A stretch of 64,000 nt of DNA from Labyrinthula sp. Ha (Eukaryota > Sar > Bigyra > Labyrinthulida > Labyrinthulaceae), in contig JAALGZ010000045.1 in assembly GCA_015227615.1 (NCBI GenBank), positions 186,001-250,000 of the forward strand, written 5' to 3'. The number at the start of each line of letters is the position of its first letter. The stretch's first letter is position 1. Position numbers and translations under genes: made by a program. The notes under the pieces were generated by a model. The model was not told the DNA's origin. It did not search any database and saw only the letters and a list, made by a program, of their open reading frames with translations. Positions 43,914 through 54,742 of the stretch are shown piece after piece.

Positions 43914-44873
43914 TCAAATAACAGAAAACCCAATAGATTCAACATCACTATCATCTATTTCTTTTTTCTTTATTTTTCTTTGTTTGGGTTCATTATTACC
44001 ACTTTTAAATATATTTGGATCAACATATCCACCTTTTTCAGGAACTTTTTTATGTTGAAATATTTTTAAAAATTCAGGAACTTCTTCTTCTTTTTTATAT
44101 GTTATTCCTTGTTTAATATCTCTATTCAATTGACTATTTCTATACCCTTTTTGTTTATTTCTAGAAAAAGCCATAGATGAAGAAACAGTTTCTTCATCAA
44201 CAAAAACTGGTGTAAAACTTGCAGAAAGAGAGTTTTTGTTCATCACATCTGCAGATGTAGCTTCAAGTATTTCACTAGAAGCTTTTCTTTGACGTTTATT
44301 TCTACGACCACGAAAAATAAAGAGAGTTATAAGAAGGAGAAGGAATATTAAAAGAAAAGTAGATCCTATAACCATATACAAGTAATTGTCTTCTGGGTTT
44401 GGACTGGCTTGTGAGGATATTGTTGGAGTAATTGAAGGTACAGAGGTTGGCTGATCTGAAGGAGGAAAAGTTGGTGTTTCTGAAGGGAATTGAGTTGGAA
44501 AAGAAGAGGGAGAAGTAGTGGGAAAGTCTGTTGCGGATGTGGTTGGTGTTCTTTCAAGAGGTATATCTGTACAAGTGTCTGAGGTATCTATGGGTACAAG
44601 TTGAAATTCCCCATCAAAACCAGGTTCAAATACACAACATAATTGTTCTCCATCAATATCTACAGCTGTTCCATTGAAGAAGCTAATGCCTATATTAAGA
44701 CACTCGTTAACTTGGTTTCCTGTGTTGGCACAGACTCCATCACAACCTGCAATACACCTATCCAGTTGATCTCCTGAAAAAGTAAGTTCACAACAGGTTC
44801 TACAACATGTATTTGGGTCAGATACATCAGGTGTCACAAGATTTGAGTCTTTACATGTATCAAATGTTGACAT
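43914..44873 (-). CDS. Cysteine-rich single-pass protein, long conserved tail (member 4)
   Basis: A 319-residue protein from the ATG at 44873 (MSTFDTC, as in members 5 and 10). Cysteines at 7, 23, 24, 27, 28, 40, 44, 48, 58, 79, 80 and 101 make the complete twelve. A Ser/Thr/Pro stalk (TSPSSFPTQFPSETPTF) leads to a membrane helix (MVIGSTFLLIFLLLLITLFI) and a basic stop-transfer RGRRNKR. The tail has SLSASFTPV, the EEEVPEFLKIFQHKKVPEKG block, YVDP, and the C-terminal DSDVESIGFSVI. The domain from residue 53 to about 120 is identical to that of member 10 (55559-56107), including about 200 bp without a visible base change, yet member 10 lacks the tail. A TATTGAGAGTA element lies about 80 bp upstream. 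Confidence 0.85.
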   Translation of the reverse strand: MSTFDTCKDSNLVTPDVSDPNTCCRTCCELTFSGDQLDRCIAGCDGVCANTGNQVNECLNIGISFFNGTAVDIDGEQLCCVFEPGFDGEFQLVPIDTSDTCTDIPLERTPTTSATDFPTTSPSSFPTQFPSETPTFPPSDQPTSVPSITPTISSQASPNPEDNYLYMVIGSTFLLIFLLLLITLFIFRGRRNKRQRKASSEILEATSADVMNKNSLSASFTPVFVDEETVSSSMAFSRNKQKGYRNSQLNRDIKQGITYKKEEEVPEFLKIFQHKKVPEKGGYVDPNIFKSGNNEPKQRKIKKKEIDDSDVESIGFSVI

Positions 44874-44879
44874 TTTCAA

Positions 44880-47800
44880 AGTCTTTTTAAAATCTATGTT
44901 GTTACTTTTTTTTTAATTTTATTTCAATGGAATGGGTATGTTATAAATATAAGTATTGAGAGTATTTAATTATATTTAATCATATTAATTTAATCTCATT
45001 AGTATATAATTATTCATATTCTATACTGGAATGGAACGATTTTATTATAATTATACCGAAATTATTCAGAACTCGGGACATATGATTACTATTTTTACAG
45101 TATTTCCATGGAATAAATACATTGATATATTGTGTTAAATTTTCTGCTATGGAAATTATAAGTACGAATATGACACTTGAGTAGTACGAAGCATATTAAT
45201 AGAAGGAAGCACAAAAATAAAATGATAGAAAAAACATAATAAATATAAAAAGACTCAAGAAAATATATCCTTGAATGAAAAACATTTTAACAATATTTTT
45301 GTGCAACTAAGAACAAAGTATCTTACACGTCTTGTTGTGAAGAATGTTCAAACAGACTAAGAAAAAAGAAAAGTTTTGAATGAAAAAAGAATGTATAAAG
45401 TATTAAGAACCCTTTAACTTAAATTTGGGAAATTAAAAGCTCTCAACCACAAATTAAAACTTAATTTCTATTTTTTAACTTTCATCAAACTTGTTTTTCC
45501 TCCACTGCCAACTTCATTCTAAACAATTTATGCTTGTGATTCCTCTAGGTTTATGAATAAATTATTAAGAGTCAATGTAACCTACCATATGTTTCTTTCA
45601 GAAGACTACTATTAACTTATCATAATCATCCAAAGTTAAGTATCATTCACCTGCTGGGTGTAATTAAGAGAATTATATTTTGAAGAAGAAACAGCGGGTC
45701 GTGGTTTCTATTTACTTCTTAAGTAAAGTTCAGTGTAACATACTGGAGTGGCATTCCGTAAATGACGCACATTGTGTCCGCCTATTATAAAAATAAAAAA
45801 TAAATGGATTTTGCTTTTCTAGAATTCGGTGATGTGATTATCGATTTCCTCTAGCTTCCATAGAATCGAACATATGCGCTATGGCGAACGGTACAGGAGA
45901 TGGTTTTCTGGATTTTAGCAACTGATTAAGTATAGGTGCTGCCCAGTATCATCTACTAAGCATAGTAGACGTAAGGTATTCAGTCTCCGTGTTTAACTTG
46001 TTACAGCATATGTTTCATGATTTGTTTCTGCGGTTGACCATTAGTTAGATGTAGCTGACACGTGCCTTAAAAACTATTCTTTTTGAATATTTTGAAAGAG
46101 AAACCTAAAAAGCATCTTCTACTGTTAATTAGTTTATGTAGACTCGTTTTAAGAAAGACAAAATACCTGTGATGATCTTCATGCGGAGTAAAAAATTGAT
46201 AAAAGGACTTACTAAGTTGGCTATCATCACTTTATAATAAAGATGAAAATTGTTAGAAATCCTCAATAACTGTTTGAATATTGTATTGATTATGAATATC
46301 AATAAATGACTTGGCATTTTGGTTTCTAGCAAATTATTCGGTCTTATCCTGATTATGATTTGGGTATTAATCAACAACAATGGTTGGGAAGTATCAAATT
46401 TAATCGAGAAGCAAAATATAGGCAAATTTTCTATGAATAAGTTTTCAATAAATTAAATCCCTTCCCTAGGCTTCAGCCAGTCAATTTAAGATAGTACATC
46501 AGTGACAATACATGTAAAAAAGTTTATAAAAAACAATTCAATGGAACTAATGAGCTATATTAATAACTAAATGCCTCATTTTCCCAGGATAAAGCGTTAT
46601 TATGATGTGCAAAGTTCTTTTCAATACACAATTTCAAGAATTTTATTACTATCTTGAACTCTGTGAAACGTGAGAACCCCTGTATCTATAACATAGTTTA
46701 TAACCAGCAACTAGTTGAAAGATATCTAATTAATATACGGACTAAGTTGATTGATTCGTTCACTCCAAAGAGCTTTTCTATAACCATTTTATTTAATCGG
46801 CGAATACTTCTTTGTTTCAACTTGGTAATTCGAAAATGTATGATAAGAAACATACCGTGTTAAGCAGTAATTATTTTATATAATAAGAAAGAAATATACT
46901 ACCTTGTTAGATTAAGAAAAAAAACATTTCTGCTAAATTAGCAAGAGAAAATAGGATCTACATATAGTTCCTGTGCTCACTCAGTACTAAGTTAGAAGGG
47001 AATAAGAAAAAAATAATTTACAAGAGGATGAATGGAATATAAATGAAATTGAGTCGAAATAAATTAACCATCGGCTTTTTTTAAATGCACTAAACTTCAA
47101 TCTAAACTTGCAATACCATGTACTCTTCAACCACCTAGGGCTTCGGATATAACAATAAAATAATAGGAGCAAAAAAATTTAACAAAGCAGAAGAAACAGT
47201 GAGACACGGATCAACAGTTAACGAAGTCATGAGAATATCTGACAGTTTTGGTGCTAATCCTAACTTTGATGTTATCCATAACATGTTGCGCTTTACCAAA
47301 AGGAATTCAATTGTTGTTGATATACATTTTCTGGTGACAATGAAAGGTGAGCTTGGTTAGTTTGGTGCCCCAAAGCCAAATATGATATTAGACCTGTAAT
47401 CACGGCGACATAGAAAAATTTCTTACTATGAAAATTTTTTTCTCAATTGATTTGACGAGGGTAAAACATGTTCTTCTACTATAGTACTTCTAAATAGCAA
47501 TTTGACTTTAAATATTATGTTATACAAATCATTTATTCCACGAAACATTATTTTTATTAGTAACAAGCACGTAAGTTTGGCAATATTTGTTATAAGTAAT
47601 TAAAATTACTTAGGTCATCCACTACTATATTTGAAAATTTAATAAAACGGCAACAAAAAAAATAAAATAAAATAAGGTCTTGTATTCTAAATACCAATCG
47701 GTCTGAAGCTGCTTACGGACAAAAAAATAACCATCCTTAATCCCCTAGAAGAGTAGAAAAACATCTTTCGACAGAAACTTAAGGCCTAAGACCCATAAGA

Positions 47801-49987
47801 AACTTGTTACAAAATTTAAAGTTGAAAAGAGTTATCAGAGCTAATAGTATAAGTTCCAAGGTTAAGGTTTATTTCTGGGGCAAAATTGGGGATTTCAAAA
47901 ATTAATCATGAAATTTTGATTGATAAAATTGAATTTTTGAAGACGCAATTTATTTTTTCTTCTTCATCGATGAGGTCAGAGTCGACAAACTATATCCCTT
48001 CAAGAATAAAATATTCAATCTACGAGTCTTTATCAAAATATACGAACTGCTAGAAGAATGAAAAAAAAAATCTGCAACAAAGAGAGAACAGTTTAGAGCT
48101 TGGGAAAACAGTCTTATTCTTAATAATAAAAGAATTATGTGAAAGCATGTCAAGAAAACACAAGTAGTATTCTTAAATGATTTTTATAACGCACATAGTG
48201 GACACCAATCTTTAGGTTGTTAAACAATTAGGAAATATTAAACTTGTTCTACTATTTTCTCTTAATTAATTTCCTGCTCTTTACTTTTTAGAACATGCTA
48301 GTACTCAGTTTTAATATTATCATTGAACGGCATATGAGTCCATCTTGATTTTTCCCTTTTCATACTGAACAAAATAGATAATGTCATTTCTTAAAGACAT
48401 ACAGTGAATATTATTTAGGAAGTTTGGTTTTGTATATTTCTAAAAATAGTCATCTTCTATCACATCGTGTTAACTATTAAACTGAAAAAACTTGATCTCA
48501 GAGACAGAAAGAAACTGCATGACTAGATAGCTCTCCAATAATGCAAAGAAATTCTAGGTGGCAAGCTAGTTAAAGATCAAAATTAAGATGAATAATATAA
48601 TCTCGCCAACATAGCAGTAGCTACATTAAGACTCTTTGCATCTTAAATAAACCAGCTGATGCACCATTTTGTGATTGAAATATTTCAGAGTTCTTAATAT
48701 ATGGCTTAGAATCCATCAAAATTGACTTTTACCAGCTGATGTAAACCCGATTGATCTTAGGCGATGCTTATTGAAATATAGTGAAAACTTTAGAGAAAAC
48801 ATTTTTTGATATTATTGCAAGTTAATGTGAATTGAATGATTATAGCTTCACCGTTGAGATTGTTTTTAAAGCCAACTGTTTTACGTGTAATTTTGAAAGC
48901 CATGGATTTATATAGGAAATATCATCGTTTGGAAATGTCCAGGTTTCACTTAATAAAACAAACCAATTCAGCGATTCTAATGCTGGAATAGGTCCTTTAG
49001 TATAGATTTTATGCCAACGATGGCAATAGACAGATTACATTTCTGCAACTTAATTTTCATTTTTATCCCTATCAAAGAGTCTTCTTAGATTTTTTTCCTT
49101 TCCATGCTCTACCGTGTTGTTAAGAATATCATAAAAAAGATATTTACAAGAATTTTCCCATTTTTACCGAAATGATACTTGAAGTACTTAAACAACCTAT
49201 TAATACATTCTTAGTGAGGCTTATACAACCACAAAGCTGTTTATAACGGGCGAAGAAGACGTTTTCAATACTATTTACGTAAAATCTATCAACAAACTCC
49301 AACCTATGGGTATGATATATTCAGTCTTATGCTTTCAAACATTTTCATATAATCCAAGTAGATTGATCTAGGGTCTTCTTCTTTATCGCAGACTTATATC
49401 TTAAATTGAACTACTAATAGCTAGAACTTACTAAGTATTTCAAGGGCCTATTGTTAATCTATAGCACATCCCAATAGCTTGGCAGCCTAATCCACATAGG
49501 GTGCAAAACCAGCAACGTCTAACAAGATTTATAAATGAATAATTGATGTTTGACCAGTTCTGAGCATTCTCTTTTATGTTTCAAAACCCAATTAGTTTTT
49601 CTTTAAGACTCATTTGTAAGTTGCTAATGATCAGTTGAGTGGTCTCTTCCCTATATATTTGTTTGCAAGAAGAAATAAGGATTACTTCCTAATTATTGTT
49701 GTAATACACTTAGCAAAGTGCTTAAACAGGTAGACATGAAATTACAATCTTCGTGCGAAACTTCATTATTTTTACGTTTTCTGGGTGATTAAATCAATAT
49801 TTAGTCAAAAAGCTTTTTTTCGATGAAAAATAACGCGTTCCACATTCATAACTCTAAAAATCTGTTTAACAAGTTTTGAATAGATTAAAATATTTCGAAT
49901 CCGTTACAAACCTAATCTATAAAAGATATTAGATAAAAACTATTTTTATTATACTACTAAAATATCTACATATATAATTTGATGAAC
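44880..49987. other. 5.1-kb gene-poor interval inside the cysteine-family cluster
   Basis: The first 150 bases hold the TATTGAGAGTA element of member 4. Beyond that I find no gene, no relic of the cysteine domain and no frame longer than about 98 codons. It splits the long-tail members 2-4 from members 5-12. Composition is like the other deserts. Confidence 0.55.
44954..44964. promoter_or_regulatory. TATTGAGAGTA element upstream of member 4
   Basis: An 11-base sequence about 80 bp upstream of the start codon. The same 11 bases lie upstream of members 5 and 8. Could be a core promoter or family-specific factor site. Confidence 0.5.
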
Positions 49988-50815
49988 TTATATAACTGAA
50001 AAACCAATAGACTCAATATTCCCATCATCGTCTTCCTTTTTTGTTTCACTCTTCTTATTGTTACCTATAATATTTTTTCCATGTTCTATAGGAACTTTTT
50101 TATGTTGAAATATTTTTAAAAATTCAGGAACTTCTTCTTTTTGTCTTTTTATTCCTTTATCCATATCTTTTTTTAACTCAGTCATACTATATTCCTTCTC
50201 ATTACTGATAGAATACTCAATTGGTACAGAAACTTCTTTACCATCTAAATTGACTGGAGTAAAACTTGCAGATAAAGATCCAAATTTTGAAATACCAAAT
50301 TCTTTTGATACTTCTTCACTACTTTTTTCTACTCTTCTTCTTCGTAAGAAAAATATGATACTAAATATAATAATAATAACAAATACTGATATTCCTACAA
50401 ATATAAAAGTGAGTTTATTGTTTCTATTTTTTTCCTTTGATAAACTAGTTGGTGTATATGTAGATAAAAATATTTCTGAACAGTCTAAATTATCTCCCAA
50501 GGGTTCAAGAAAGAAATCAGAACTCTGTTGTGGATCAAAAACACAACAAAAAGAGTTTTCAGAATGTATTTCTGAATCTCCATTATAAAATTGTATTCCT
50601 GTATTTTGACATAATTGAATAACTTCTTCTTGATTTCCATCTTGTCTTGTGCAATCGTCATCACAACCTCTAATACAAGATATATAACTATCATCGTTTG
50701 GGTTATTTAGTATGTCGTCTGCTGGAAATAATTCTCGACAACATAATCTACAGCATACATTATCATCATCACCAACTGTTAATGAAGAATCTAGACATGT
50801 ATTAAATGTTGACAT
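49988..50815 (-). CDS. Cysteine-rich single-pass protein, long conserved tail (member 5)
   Basis: A 275-residue member starting MSTFNTCLDSS. All twelve cysteines are present, with an insertion of about seven residues between the CCRLCC block and C-IRGCDDDC. The stalk is almost absent (LSTYTPTSLSKEKN), so the cysteine domain sits close to the membrane helix (TFIFVGISVFVIIIIFSIIF), which ends in RRRR-type basic residues. The tail has SLSASFTPV, KDMDKGIKRQKEE and VPEFLKIFQHKKVP, lacks the YVDP element, and ends NIESIGFSVI. Conservation of the two tail blocks despite a diverged cysteine domain argues that the tail is under selection. A TATTGAGAGTA element is 79 bp upstream. Confidence 0.85.
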   Translation of the reverse strand: MSTFNTCLDSSLTVGDDDNVCCRLCCRELFPADDILNNPNDDSYISCIRGCDDDCTRQDGNQEEVIQLCQNTGIQFYNGDSEIHSENSFCCVFDPQQSSDFFLEPLGDNLDCSEIFLSTYTPTSLSKEKNRNNKLTFIFVGISVFVIIIIFSIIFFLRRRRVEKSSEEVSKEFGISKFGSLSASFTPVNLDGKEVSVPIEYSISNEKEYSMTELKKDMDKGIKRQKEEVPEFLKIFQHKKVPIEHGKNIIGNNKKSETKKEDDDGNIESIGFSVI

Positions 50816-51227
50816 CTTTCAAATGAGTTTTTGTTTGTTTTTGTTTTCATGTTGACATTTATATTCAACATATATGGGACATTCAAAATAAGATATTGAG
50901 AGTATATTTAGGAAATAGAAAATGAGAAATATACTGTTGTTAACGATATTTGATTAAGACTTTTAGAATCCGGGAATAAAATTATTCAGTTATTTATATT
51001 GGATATATTCAAAATATGATAATTTTATACAATGTCATGGCACAGATTTAATACTATATATATTGTATGTTTGTATTTTATAGCATAGATTTGAAAGAAT
51101 TTCATAAAATATAATTGTATGGGAAGATACATAAAAAAAATTAAAAGAGAATAGTTGTATTCTAGAAGAAGATTTTAACTATTTTTTGTTGATAAAACTA
51201 AGTAAATGTATAAATGGTGTTTATATC
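50816..51227. other. AT-rich intergenic stretch
   Basis: Promoter side of member 5 (TATTGAGAGTA at 50894-50904) and 3' flank of member 6. No frame. Confidence 0.5.
50894..50904. promoter_or_regulatory. TATTGAGAGTA element upstream of member 5
   Basis: Identical to the element upstream of members 4 and 8, at nearly the same distance as in member 4 (79 bp from the start codon). Confidence 0.5.
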
Positions 51228-52025
51228 TTACTCAGTTCTTGGTTGAAAATATGAAAAGATGATTAATAGAAGTAGAACGAAGAGTGAATATAAGAATAAT
51301 ATATCTTTTTCTCTGGAAGTTATTCTTTCTTGTTCTTGTAATTCACTATTACTTATTCCTATTGTTGGATATAATGTAGGATATTCTGTTGGAAAGCTAG
51401 TTGGATAAAACGAAGGAAAGGGTGATGGTGCTCTCGTTGGAGAACTTGTAGGAGAACTTGTTGGAAATTCAGTAGGAAAGAGTGTTGTAGGAAAAAGTGT
51501 TGGAGAACTTGTTGGAAATTCAGTAGGAAAGAGTGTTGTAGGAAAAAGTGTTGGAGAACTTGTTGGAAATTCAGTAGGAAAGAGTGTTGTAGGAAAAAGT
51601 GTTGGAAAACTTGTAGGAGAAGTTGTTGGAAATAGTGTTGGATAGCCTGTAGGTGAGCTTGTAGAAGAAATTATAGGAGATAGTGTTGGAAAGTCAGTTG
51701 GTTTTGGAGTTGGAAACTTTGTAGGTGAAAAAGTTTGTTCATAAAGAGGAATTCTTGAACAAGCACCATTTCCACCTAACTCTTTAATAAGAAAAAGAAA
51801 TTCTTCATTTGGATCAAATACACAGCATAAGTTTTCTTCAGGTGTAGAATAAGGTAATCCAGTACGTAAGAGTATACCAGGTTCACATCCACCAGAAGTA
51901 CATAAACCTGCACAACCTTTTCTACATAAAGTACTTTCATCTCCAATAAATAATTGTAAACAACAAGTTTCACAACAAGTTTGTATTTCTGTTGAATCTA
52001 TACAAGTTTGAAAAGTATCACTCAT
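51228..52025 (-). CDS. Cysteine-rich single-pass protein, long stalk, no tail (member 6)
   Basis: A 265-residue member. The twelve-cysteine domain is compact (C8, CCETCC, C-RKGCAGLC, C, LCCVF, C). The stalk is the longest of the family: residues about 105-228 are FPT/SPT units, including three copies of a 17-residue repeat from 51-bp DNA units. The C-terminus is SREKDILFLYSLF, then LLLLIIFSYF and PRTE, so the helix lies within the last 30 residues and there is essentially no tail. This short end resembles those of members 10, 11 and 12. Without a signal peptide, such a protein could be a tail-anchored protein (cytosolic N-terminus) or, if the N-terminus is exported, a stalked surface protein. 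Confidence 0.83.
   Translation of the reverse strand: MSDTFQTCIDSTEIQTCCETCCLQLFIGDESTLCRKGCAGLCTSGGCEPGILLRTGLPYSTPEENLCCVFDPNEEFLFLIKELGGNGACSRIPLYEQTFSPTKFPTPKPTDFPTLSPIISSTSSPTGYPTLFPTTSPTSFPTLFPTTLFPTEFPTSSPTLFPTTLFPTEFPTSSPTLFPTTLFPTEFPTSSPTSSPTRAPSPFPSFYPTSFPTEYPTLYPTIGISNSELQEQERITSREKDILFLYSLFVLLLLIIFSYFQPRTE
51451..51603 (-). repeat. Three 51-bp tandem units in the stalk of member 6
   Basis: Units at 51451-51501, 51502-51552 and 51553-51603 are essentially identical, with a partial fourth following. Each encodes 17 residues of the LFPTTLFPTEFPTSSPT kind. Array length is likely to vary between individuals. Confidence 0.9.
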
Positions 52026-52986
52026 TTTTTGTTTTTGGTTTTGATGTTAATATAAGACTTTAATAATAGACATACAAATATTTCTACGCCCGGGTATTAT
52101 ATTAAAACATACCATGGAACTATATTTTATATAGTAATTATATTATAATTAGTTCCATAATACTTTTTGCATGTTTCCAATGAATATTATAGTATAGAAC
52201 AAAACAAATACATATATTTATATAAAAAACTAACTCTATATATTAAGTTATCCTATTATTATAACCTATAAAACAAGAAATATCTATTACCTGAAAGATA
52301 TAACTTCTAGTATACTTGTCAGACTGTTTGATCACCACTTTTTTAATTTCAGAGATTAACTCAACTAAGAAGCTGTACTATGTAAAAAGATACCAATATT
52401 CAAATAACGAAAAAAAAATAATTTACCTAGAATCTCTTTAAGCTTTCTTTTTGACAAAAAAATAATAGCAGAGTGCGTGATTTGCTTCACGGAGGTTTGG
52501 CTCCGTCAAAGAAGAGTTAACCAACAGGTTTTAAAGTTATATTATGAGAAACATGACGTATCGCAGGCATCATATATTTCACTTTTGTTTGCTTAGTTGA
52601 TATTAAAAGTTATATAAAAATATAGATATATTGAGTTTCTATTTTACTGTTCAGTATATTCCAACAAGATATAGAATAATATATATTGTATTAGTTTTGT
52701 ATAGAGAAGTAATTGTTCAAGAACTCCAAGATCAAAGAAGGAAAACTATGAGGAGAAATATGGTATAAAATGATAATATACTTTGAATGCTAGTCCATAT
52801 GGACGTTTTCTTATAGGATATATATTTGAAATAGCTTTACTAACAGGTTTAATATATGGTTTTCTACATTACGCAGAAAGATCTAAACAGTTTTCCCAAT
52901 CTTGATACTGTGTATTAGATGGATTCTTAAGAAAAACAAGACATTGAGTAAAATAAGTACTTAACTTATATTTGAAGAAATATAAA
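52026..52986. other. Intergenic stretch between members 6 and 7
   Basis: About 960 bp, mostly AT-rich. It has a small hairpin at 52489-52506 (ACGGAG / CTCCGT with a six-base loop). A 67-codon frame at 52869-53072 overlaps the end of member 7 and ends in a Tyr/Trp/Cys-containing stretch, but it has no support. Confidence 0.5.
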
Positions 52987-53673
52987 CTAATTTCTTGTAT
53001 TCGTTCTTTTCCAAATATAAAATCCAATACAAATTGTAATACCAAACATACCCAAGATAACTTCTTTATCAACTCCCTTTTCGTATGTATTATTATTTTT
53101 TATATTCCATACATTTTCTTCACTTATATAACTTGTAGGAAATTCTGTTGGATATAATAATGTAGGTTCTTGTGTTGGTGATTGACTTGTAGGAAACTCT
53201 GTTGGATATAATAATGTAAGTTCTTGTGTTGGTGATTGACTTGGTTGTTCTGTAATTATATTTGTTGGATAATCTGTTGGATAATTTGTTGGAAAACGAG
53301 TTGGATAAATAGTTGGATATCCAGTTGGATAACTTGTTATATCATAAACTGTTGGTTTTTCTGTTGGAAAAGAAGTTTCTTCTTCAAAAGGAATATTTGA
53401 ACAACTTTCACTATCCATTAGTTCTCTTATAAAAAATTCAGTTTCATTATCTTCATCAAATACACAACATAATTTATTTGGTCCATTAACGATTGGAAGT
53501 CCATAAAGAAAACTCAATCCATATTTACACCCCCCAGAGTCTGAACTATCACATATTAACTCACAACCTTGTTCACAATCTTCTTGTATACCTATATATA
53601 AATAAGAGCAACAGCTTTTGCAACAAGCTTGTTTTTCATTTGATTCTAAACAACTTAAAAATGTTTCGTTCAT
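52987..53673 (-). CDS. Cysteine-rich single-pass protein, long stalk, short end (member 7)
   Basis: A 228-residue member starting MNETFLSCLES. Twelve cysteines: C8, CCKSCC, C-EQGCELIC, C, LCCVF, C. The stalk (about 100-190) is built of YPTGYPTIYPTRFPT-type triplets and two copies of an 18-residue SPTQ-LLYPTEFPTSQ unit. The C-terminal helix (VILGMFGITICIGFYIW) is followed only by KRTNTRN. The helix differs from the EKDIL type of members 6 and 10, so the short ends are not all one lineage. Tyrosine replaces serine in many stalk triplets, unlike the neighbours. Confidence 0.82.
   Translation of the reverse strand: MNETFLSCLESNEKQACCKSCCSYLYIGIQEDCEQGCELICDSSDSGGCKYGLSFLYGLPIVNGPNKLCCVFDEDNETEFFIRELMDSESCSNIPFEEETSFPTEKPTVYDITSYPTGYPTIYPTRFPTNYPTDYPTNIITEQPSQSPTQELTLLYPTEFPTSQSPTQEPTLLYPTEFPTSYISEENVWNIKNNNTYEKGVDKEVILGMFGITICIGFYIWKRTNTRN
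53132..53239 (-). repeat. Two 54-bp tandem units in the stalk of member 7
   Basis: Units at about 53132-53185 and 53186-53239 differ at a few bases and encode two 18-residue SPTQ/YPTEFPT units. Confidence 0.85.
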
Positions 53674-53825
53674 TTTATTTTTTATTTTGTTCGTAAAATA
53701 GGAACATTTCTACACACACATAATGTTTTCCATGGAAGTTTTATATTAGGTATTAATACAATAAGTATGTTACCACAGCAAAAGTTTGATTCAGCACATA
53801 TATATGTAATAAAGTAAAACTAAAC

Positions 53826-54440
53826 TTAAAGAATAGATTTATTAAATGACTGAATATCTTTTCTCTTTAGTGCTTCTTGAGGAGAAGGTACACTTAAAGC
53901 AACTAATTTTCTTTCATCCTTCTCTACTTTCTCTTCAAATAACTTTTTCACTTTTAACTTTCTTTTCTTTTGTACAATAAGAAAAGACAAAACAACAAGT
54001 ACAAATAAAACACTAAATCCACTTCCAACAATAACCATATCTATCTCTTCTTTCTTTTCAATCTCATTCCCCAGTTCAACTATTGTTGGGTTCTCAGTTA
54101 TTAAACTTATTGTAGGTGCTTCACTAAATACAGATTCAGCAGCTAATAAACAACTATCAAATCCCTCAATATTAACAAACTCAAGATCAAACACACCATT
54201 TCCATTTTCTGTTTCTACACAACAACGACCATCTCCATCAACTTCTCCACGAAGAAAAGGTAAACCGTGTGATGAACAAGAAGAGGATGGGAGTAGAATA
54301 CATGTACCGTCACAACCAAGTTGACAAGCAGCTTCTGATACTTCATCTGAAGAAAAACGAAGAGAACAACAAGTAAGACAACAAGCAGCTTCATTTTCTT
54401 CTAGTTGATTACAAGTTGCTAATAAATTTGGTTCTGTCAT
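53826..54440 (-). CDS. Cysteine-rich single-pass protein with SVPSP tail (member 8)
   Basis: A 204-residue member starting MTEPNLLATC. Twelve cysteines: C10, CCLTCC at 20-25, C-QLGCDGTC, C, CC, C. There is no SPT stalk; the domain passes directly to a membrane helix (MVIVGSGFSVLFVLVVLSFL) with a basic stop (KKRKLKVKK). The tail of about 45 residues contains RKLVALSVPSPQEALK, closely like LVALSVPSP in the next gene, member 9, and not found elsewhere in the family. This is a second tail type shared by adjacent genes. A TATTGAGAGTA element lies 53 bp upstream. Function unknown. Confidence 0.83.
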   Translation of the reverse strand: MTEPNLLATCNQLEENEAACCLTCCSLRFSSDEVSEAACQLGCDGTCILLPSSSCSSHGLPFLRGEVDGDGRCCVETENGNGVFDLEFVNIEGFDSCLLAAESVFSEAPTISLITENPTIVELGNEIEKKEEIDMVIVGSGFSVLFVLVVLSFLIVQKKRKLKVKKLFEEKVEKDERKLVALSVPSPQEALKRKDIQSFNKSIL

Positions 54441-54492
54441 TTTTGTGCTTTAGTTTAGAATTGGGGTGAATATGCTTTATATTTAATATAGA

Positions 54493-54503
54493 TATTGAGA
54501 GTA
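54493..54503. promoter_or_regulatory. TATTGAGAGTA element upstream of member 8
   Basis: Third exact copy of the 11-base element, 53 bp before the start codon. Confidence 0.5.
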
Positions 54504-54742
54504 ATTTATCATAAATATATAGGTGATATTATATATTGATACTGGTTATATATGGATACAGTAGTATAATGCTGAACCGATCATATTCAGAACACTTTCC
54601 GCCGGGTGTATTATGACATCAACGAAAAAGTCGGATGATCGATATTTACTGGGATAATTAGTGTAGATTACATAGTCGATGTTAAAATTGTCGTATAGTA
54701 TTTAGTCAAAAGATTCAAAAACATATATATATATACATATAC

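Noticed and set aside
44874-44879. A two-codon upstream extension of members 4 and 10 beginning at TTG
   Set aside because: The ATG that follows aligns with the start of member 5 (MSTFNTC), so it is the likely initiator.
52489-52506. A hairpin with an ACGGAG/CTCCGT stem, first considered as part of a tRNA
   Set aside because: Neither an anticodon arm nor a TTC-type loop can be placed around it. No tRNA was found anywhere in the window.
52869-53072. A 67-codon frame overlapping the end of member 7
   Set aside because: It overlaps a real coding end in another frame and starts within it; the protein-like C-terminal stretch alone is not enough.
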